NCBI GenBank assembly: GCA_018350325.1 | Contig: JAEVLN010000005.1 | Span: 2,986,142-3,050,141 of the forward strand | Source of the DNA: Globodera rostochiensis | Lineage: Eukaryota; Nematoda; Chromadorea; Rhabditida; Heteroderidae | Direction: 5' to 3' | Length of the DNA stretch: 64,000 nt | Shown here: piece after piece, positions 58,524 to 64,000 of the stretch | Position numbering within the stretch: the stretch's first letter is position 1 | How the letters are laid out: every line of letters begins with the position of its first letter | Translations under genes and position numbers: made by a program | The notes under the pieces: model-generated | What the model was told of the DNA's origin: nothing | The model's database searches: none | What the model saw: only the letters and a program-made list of their open reading frames with translations

Positions 58524-59878
58524 TAAAAAAATAAGTTAAAAAATCAGAAAAATGCGCAAATTGGTGGGCATAGAATTTTTGGGACGGAGAATCTCCCGAG
58601 GAGACTCCCTTTAAATAAGCAAAACGGCAAAAAATAAATTGCAAAAATATATTTAAAAATATTAACTCAATATTTTTAAGTTTGTAACAAGTCGCAAGAT
58701 TAGTTCCAATCAAATCGTCGGATGAACTTCAAATTCTGCATCAATGTTTTTGGAAGAAAGGAATTTTTGTTGGAGAATAAATCTTGAAATTTTGGATCGT
58801 ATACAAAATTTTCTGCACTTTTTATTCATCATTTTGCTTTAAAAGATAAATTTAAGTTGCAAAGTGTAAGAAATCAGTAAATATTTATTGAAAAAAAATT
58901 GGAAACCAAAAAGAAATCGTTAAAAAAATGGCGAGATTATTTGCCGTTTTTCTCAAAGAATTTTACGTAAAATCCTTCAATCGAGGTTTGTGGACCTCAT
59001 TGTTCCAAAAAAACGAAGTGCTTGCTTGCACCAGATGGAATGCGCGATACCGGATGTTCCTATCAATTGATCTTTTTTCATTTTATCTTACTTATTAAAT
59101 AGACAAGATTTAAATTTATTTTTTTAGTGATCGATTTTTCAATAAAAAATGGCTACAATAACAAACAAAAAAAGAATGGGCAGGCAATTAAGTAAAATTA
59201 TTAATAGGGCTACGATTTATATGGAAATCCAAATTTTTCTGCGAACTTTGAACGACTTCTAAATGCCATAAATAGTGTTTTTAGCTTTGGTTGAAGCTTC
59301 TAATTTACCTCTTCTAATATTTTTTTAAAAATGTCAAGTACGTCCAAAAGTTATAAATTCATTTTTTCTTAAAACTCGACTCAAACTTTTTCTAACTCAA
59401 AGCTGTCCTGCCTTAAATGAATCATCACTGATTCTGCCTCAGCACCATAAATTTTTACATAAAATTTGTGTTAGCCAATGATTTTATCATATTAAATGAA
59501 TTTGTTTCAAAAAAAAACTTGTTTGTTTTGACCCAATAGCATAATTAAATTATATACTAATTAATTCGTTCATTTTAATTCAAATAAAAATTTTTCAATA
59601 TAAAAAAAAGTATTGAAAATTAAAGTAAAATTTCCAAATTCACTATGTCTAATATCTTTATATTTTTTAAATAATTAAACGAAATCATTGATATAGGAAA
59701 TGTGTGGGTTGATTACCATCTAAATGAATCATTGCAAAACCCCCACAAATTTCACTATTACTGAACAAAAACGATTACATAAATTTGTGTTAGAATGATT
59801 TTATCATTTACTTACATCCCAGCGGAAAATGGGCAAATATATTTCATTAAATTTAGTTTAAATAAATAAAAAATTATT
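58524..59878. other. AT-rich intergenic DNA
   Basis: No gene supported over about 1.35 kb. The sequence is AT-rich with short A and T runs, and contains a fragment AAATTTGTGTTAGCCAATGA repeated with changes at 59463 and 59780. Confidence 0.5.
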
Positions 59879-59892
59879 TTTCAGAGCGCAAA
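59873..59892 (+). promoter_or_regulatory. probable trans-splice acceptor of the galectin-like gene
   Basis: ATTTTTCAG precedes AGCGCAAAATG, eight bases before the start codon at 59893. A strong acceptor with no upstream coding exon is the usual sign of spliced-leader addition in nematodes. Confidence 0.5.
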
Positions 59893-62800
59893 ATGCGCAT
59901 TCTCAACTTTTGGGTGAAATTTTTCATTATTTTTCTTATTCCGAACCTCTCCAACGGACGACTCTTTACCAACTCGTAAAAGATTTTTAAATTTAAATTT
60001 TTAATTTCAATTAAAAGGTTTTATCTGACGAACGGTCAAAATGGACTGAAGTCCATCCCATACCTCGCAGCGTACGAATGCATGCCAAAAAGAGTCGTGA
60101 TTTTTGACGCAACATACGGACTGTCACTTCGTCTTCATTCAGAAGGCGGACATTGTGACGACGGGTCTGAAGAAAACTTAATTTACTAAAAATAAACTGA
60201 TCAGACAGATCAGATGAAAAGAATAATTTCTGATGAGTGCTTAGTAAAAGTAATAGTTAACTTTATTCAATTGCTTATAGCGCGTCTGATCAAATTTTCT
60301 GATTAATATGACACTAATTTTGGCTTTTAGTCTTCTGATCTGTTACCCGGGAACGCTTGCGCGCCATAATTCCATTGGAAATGGTTCGACCGCATTTAAA
60401 GTGAAAAGAACTTTCCAAGTCGGCAACGAAAAAGTGATCATTTAAATCATTTTAAAATCAATAATCATTTTTTTCACTTAAAATTGTTGTAGAATTAATA
60501 ATTTAATCATTACAGAACAGCTCGGTTTTCCAGAAGTGTGCGAATTTGTTAGGAAAAGCCGGCATTACCCATGGGAAACATTGGCGTGGCATATACGTGT
60601 ACACAATACCGATCAATGCTACTGAATCGAACCCAACTCGCCAAACATTTTTGGAGACGTCACTGACACCGAACGCGTTTGTTTAAAAAATAATAATTCA
60701 AAATTATAAAATTCAAATATCTTAACAGTCAATGGCATTTTAGCTACGATCTTGGAACAATTAGCCCTAACCCATTCTACATCTATTTGGGCGGGGTCCG
60801 CGAATTTGGGAATGGCGAATTTTTGGGAGACGACATTGGACGTCGGACGTTGGGCCTGGACTTGCTGCCGACGATGGAACAAGAGAATGTTACGCTGTTC
60901 GTCGCCCGCAACTGCAACTGCACCATGGATGCATGGGTAAGAAAAATTGATTTTCAATAAAAATGAAATATCACATAAATATATTTAAATTATTTAAAGT
61001 TCATCCAACCGACCGATCCGAGAAGGTACCCAACAGAACCGGAACTGCCAACAGCTGGATCGAACAATTGTCCAATCAAGGAAATCGATCAGACATTCTC
61101 GATCGATTTGGTCGGTGTGGACTTGCCGGTCAAAATTGCCATCAAAGCGATTACCGACGACAAACTGGAGAACATTACTGTGGAACTATTGACTGGAGGT
61201 GAAAATTCAATGATTAATGATTAAATATATTCATAAATTTGTCTGATTAATTCACAGACAAAATGGACAAAAGTGGCAACCTTTTAATGCAAATTACGAT
61301 TGGAACAACTGACAATTTGACAGTCATTTTGCCGGGGGTAAATTTTAATTTTTGAATAAAATTAAAAATTAATTTAGACGGCTCCGAATGTCATTGAAAA
61401 TTTTCGATTGCCCCGCAAAAGCCACATAATTCGCTTGGAGATTTATCTTTACGAGTATTGCTATGGCCTTGCACTAAACGGTACTGAAACGGGAGGACTT
61501 TTTTGGCCAAAGCATTGGTGGAATCGAAAAGAAGTCAAATCGATCAAGGTGAAGCAGCAGACAGAGTTTGAAAGACTTGAATTTTTGTGTTTCTCAGCTA
61601 AAAATGCCAAATTGAACAATTTGATTAATTAAGCTAAACGGACAAATGTTGCTTCTGGAAGACCCTCGAGTGGTCAATCTCACCGATAATGAATTCAAAA
61701 ACGTAAGTTTTAATTAAAATTTAAATAAAATAAAAATGATGAATGGGGTTTTCAGATAAGCCTCCCACCGGTAGAACTTTCTCTTCCGATCAATTTGACC
61801 GGTGTGGATGTGCCGGTCAAAATTGCCATCAAAGCGATTACCGACGAAAAATTGGAGAACATTACTCTGGAACTTTTGCATGGAGGTGAAAATTCAATGA
61901 TTAATGATTAAATATATTTATAAATTTGTCTGATTAATTCCCAGACGAAATGGACAAAGATGGCATCGTTTTAATGCAAATTACGACCGACAATTTGACA
62001 GTCTTTTTGCCGGGGGTAAATTTTTAATTTTTTAATAAAAATTAAAAATTAATTTAGATGACTCCGATTGTCGTCGAAGGTCGTCGACTGTACAACGAAA
62101 GCCTCCATATGCTCTTGGAAATTAGCATTTTTAATTATTGCTATTCCATCATTATAAACAATTGGGTGGGAAGACTTTTTTGGCCAAAAGATTGGTGGAA
62201 TCGAAAAGAAGTCACATCGATCAAGGTAAAGCGGGCAGAGTTTAATTTTTGCTTTTCTCAGCTAAAAAGTAAAACTCCAAAAATTAGGGAAGCAATAAAG
62301 CAATTCAAAGTTTGAACAATTTTATTAATTTTTTGATTTTTTCGATTTTTGTTGGGTGAAGCCAAATACAGAAGGTAAAAGGACGACTCGTTCCCGGCCA
62401 ACCGTTCCCCCATACTCGTTCCCCACCCCCGACTCGTTCCCTTTACCCCGACTCGTTCCCCATAATAAAAATGACGAAAACCCTCAAAAATCGTACAAAT
62501 TCATGCGTAGAACATGAATCCGGGTTCCCTTTTTGCGTGTGGCGAACCCAGGGCCCAAAATTCGAACATTAGTCGAAAAAAACTTTTTTCAAAAAAAAAT
62601 TTTTTTAAGTCGTTGGGGAACGAGCTGGCCGGGAACGAGTCGGGGTCCGTCCAAGTAATAAGTACCTAAGTATCAATTTAAATGCCGTTTAAGCTGAACG
62701 GACAAATGGTGCTTCTGGAAGACCCTCGGGTTGAATACAACAAAGTAAGTTTACAGTATATTTAAAATTAAATTAAATTAATCGATTCTTAGACAAGCTT

Positions 62801-63941
62801 CACACCGCTAAAGCCTCCTTACTCTTGGCCCATTGCCGGCTTTCGAGAACATTCGACCTTTCTGTTCCGTGTTCAACTGCTTAACCCGTCCAAAGGATTC
62901 AAAATCATTTTTTCGACCAATGCAACATTCGACAAAAAAAGTAAGAAAAAAAAACTGGGTACTTTCTCGTTTTGCAACCCCCTCCCCAAAGCAAGCTTAG
63001 GCCTATAAAATATAAAATAAAAAATCATAGATTTTCAAAATCTTAAATGTTGTCAGGTCTTAAAAATATTGTCAGATTCGTGATCAGTACCCTTGAAAAC
63101 CCCCATATATGATGTTTTTAGCAAATTTGGGGCGGGGGTTGCAAAACGGGAAAGTACCAAAAATTGTTGATAAATATTATTTGCGCAAAACTAAATTGAT
63201 AAAATGTATAACTATTTTATTTTGCCATTTTAATGTTTTTTTAAAATTTTAGCTAAGCAAACGGCATTTGTTGTCCAAGTCGTCGATTTGAAACGAGTTG
63301 AACTGGGCGTATATTATGTAATTTCATCAAATAATTACACTAATGATTATTTTAATTCCATTTTTAATTAAAATTTTTAAAGAAAATAATAAACTGCGTA
63401 ATGTTTTGATTTTTAATTTATTTAATTAATGTTTAGGGCGGAAGAGCGCATCCTGAACAAGCAAATCGGAAAGATTCATTTTTCAAAGCCGGCGGTGTCT
63501 ACGAATTCTTCATCAGCGTTTCCGAAAAATTTTACGAAATAAGGCTTAACGGGGCGAATTTGTTTGAAAACTATTCCAATTCAATGCCTTTTTGTGACAT
63601 TAAATATGTCAGGGTAATAAAATTATTAACATTTTATAACATTTTCTTCAAATTATAAGTATTTTGCAGGTTGAGGGGGATGCAGTTTTGCTGGACAACC
63701 CTGAATTGCCTGCACCGCCAGTAGCTTTTTAAAAAAAATTTTAATGAATTAAATAATTTTCATTCATTTTTTTCCTACCAAAATAAGGTGAAAAAAGAAG
63801 TTGAAAAAGTTTATGTTCATGCTTTGAACAATACTTTACTGAACTATGGCGACAAAATTGTTATCTTTGGCAAACCAACCAATGAAACCGGGACAGTCAC
63901 AATTTACTTGCAGAATAAGGACAAAAGATGCTCAAAAGTTT
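59893..63941 (+). CDS. secreted multi-domain galectin-like protein (3' end beyond window)
   Basis: Eighteen exons read in phase without stops: 59893-59975, 60018-60164, 60331-60433, 60516-60676, 60744-60936, 61000-61198, 61258-61337, 61378-61548, 61634-61702, 61756-61885, 61945-62015, 62058-62225, 62694-62744, 62793-62940, 63253-63317, 63437-63613, 63670-63720 and 63789-63941. The N-terminus (MRILNFWVKFFIIFLIPNLS, then NG) is a signal peptide. A first region of about 220 residues is unrecognised (YGLSLRLHSEGGHCDDGLL, TLFVARNCNCTMDAW). Then come repeated units with galectin-like strand order: VPVKIAIKAITDEKLENITL, LEISIFNYCYSIIIN, LNGQMVLLEDPRV; a third unit has VYEFFISVSEKFYEIRLNG and VRVEGDAVLLDNPE. 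The canonical HxNPR and WxxE sugar-binding residues are not seen. A galectin-like fold is inferred; another beta-sandwich is possible. Likely secreted. Confidence 0.68.
62380..62650. repeat. ACTCGTTCCC word island in an intron of the galectin-like gene
   Basis: CGACTCGTTCCC recurs about five times at 62384-62460 and in reverse (GGGAACGAGTCGGGG) at 62630-62646. It enlarges intron 12 to about 470 bases, far longer than its neighbours. Confidence 0.7.
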
Positions 63942-64000
63942 GTAAGTGATGATTAATTAATTAGGGCCCGGATTTATATGCTCCAAAAAAGGCCAAAAAA

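Noticed and set aside
60619..60957. 112-codon minus-strand frame
   Set aside because: It is antisense to exons 4 and 5 of the galectin-like gene, which join in phase with the whole plus-strand model.

Overview
The window is nuclear DNA of a nematode, most likely a plant-parasitic cyst nematode close to Globodera. The reasons are a dense tandem array of SPRY-domain genes of the RBP/SPRYSEC type, a nematode DUF273 glycosyltransferase-like gene, very small GT-AG introns, a likely trans-splice acceptor, TTAGGC-type repeats and AT-rich intergenic DNA. No database could be searched, so the species call rests on recognition alone.

Layout. From 0.5 to 56 kb there are fifteen SPRY loci on both strands (genes A to O below): about ten look intact or nearly so and the rest are truncated or exon-deleted. 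They share six-part 3' modules (exon starting near the NRWD motif, exon with YFEVKI, the core exon ending NGxRLG, and a last exon with DLFPCVSL and EANFGP), conserved introns, conserved 3' UTRs and, in several, a conserved TATA-containing promoter block. They fall into two architectures. One has a coiled-coil N-terminus encoded by many small repeated exons (C, D, I, K, M). The other has a two-exon F-box-like N-terminus (A, G, J). Gene L joins a coiled-coil exon, the F-box-like unit and SPRY. No signal peptide is visible in any of these, so they look like intracellular paralogues of the secreted SPRYSEC effectors.

Between 16.4 and 21.5 kb a 5.1 kb LTR retrotransposon with LTRs that look identical lies on the minus strand. 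It encodes Gag plus aspartic protease and a second protein that resembles an SGNH/OSK-like fold, but no reverse transcriptase, RNase H or integrase. From 25.5 to 28.0 kb lies a minus-strand DUF273 gene with a missing metal-binding segment and an apparent one-base frameshift. The region from 24 to 51 kb also carries tandem-word islands, foldback (MITE-like) elements, telomere-motif minisatellites, G/C homopolymers and a segment present three times.

From 57.9 kb on the character changes: a small Cys-containing gene of unknown family under one copy of the triplicated upstream segment, then an 18-exon plus-strand gene (59.9 kb to beyond the window end) encoding a secreted protein with serial galectin-like domains. 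All its exons join in phase without stops.

Exon borders were read by eye from GT/AG sites, reading frame and comparison among copies within the window; they are predictions.
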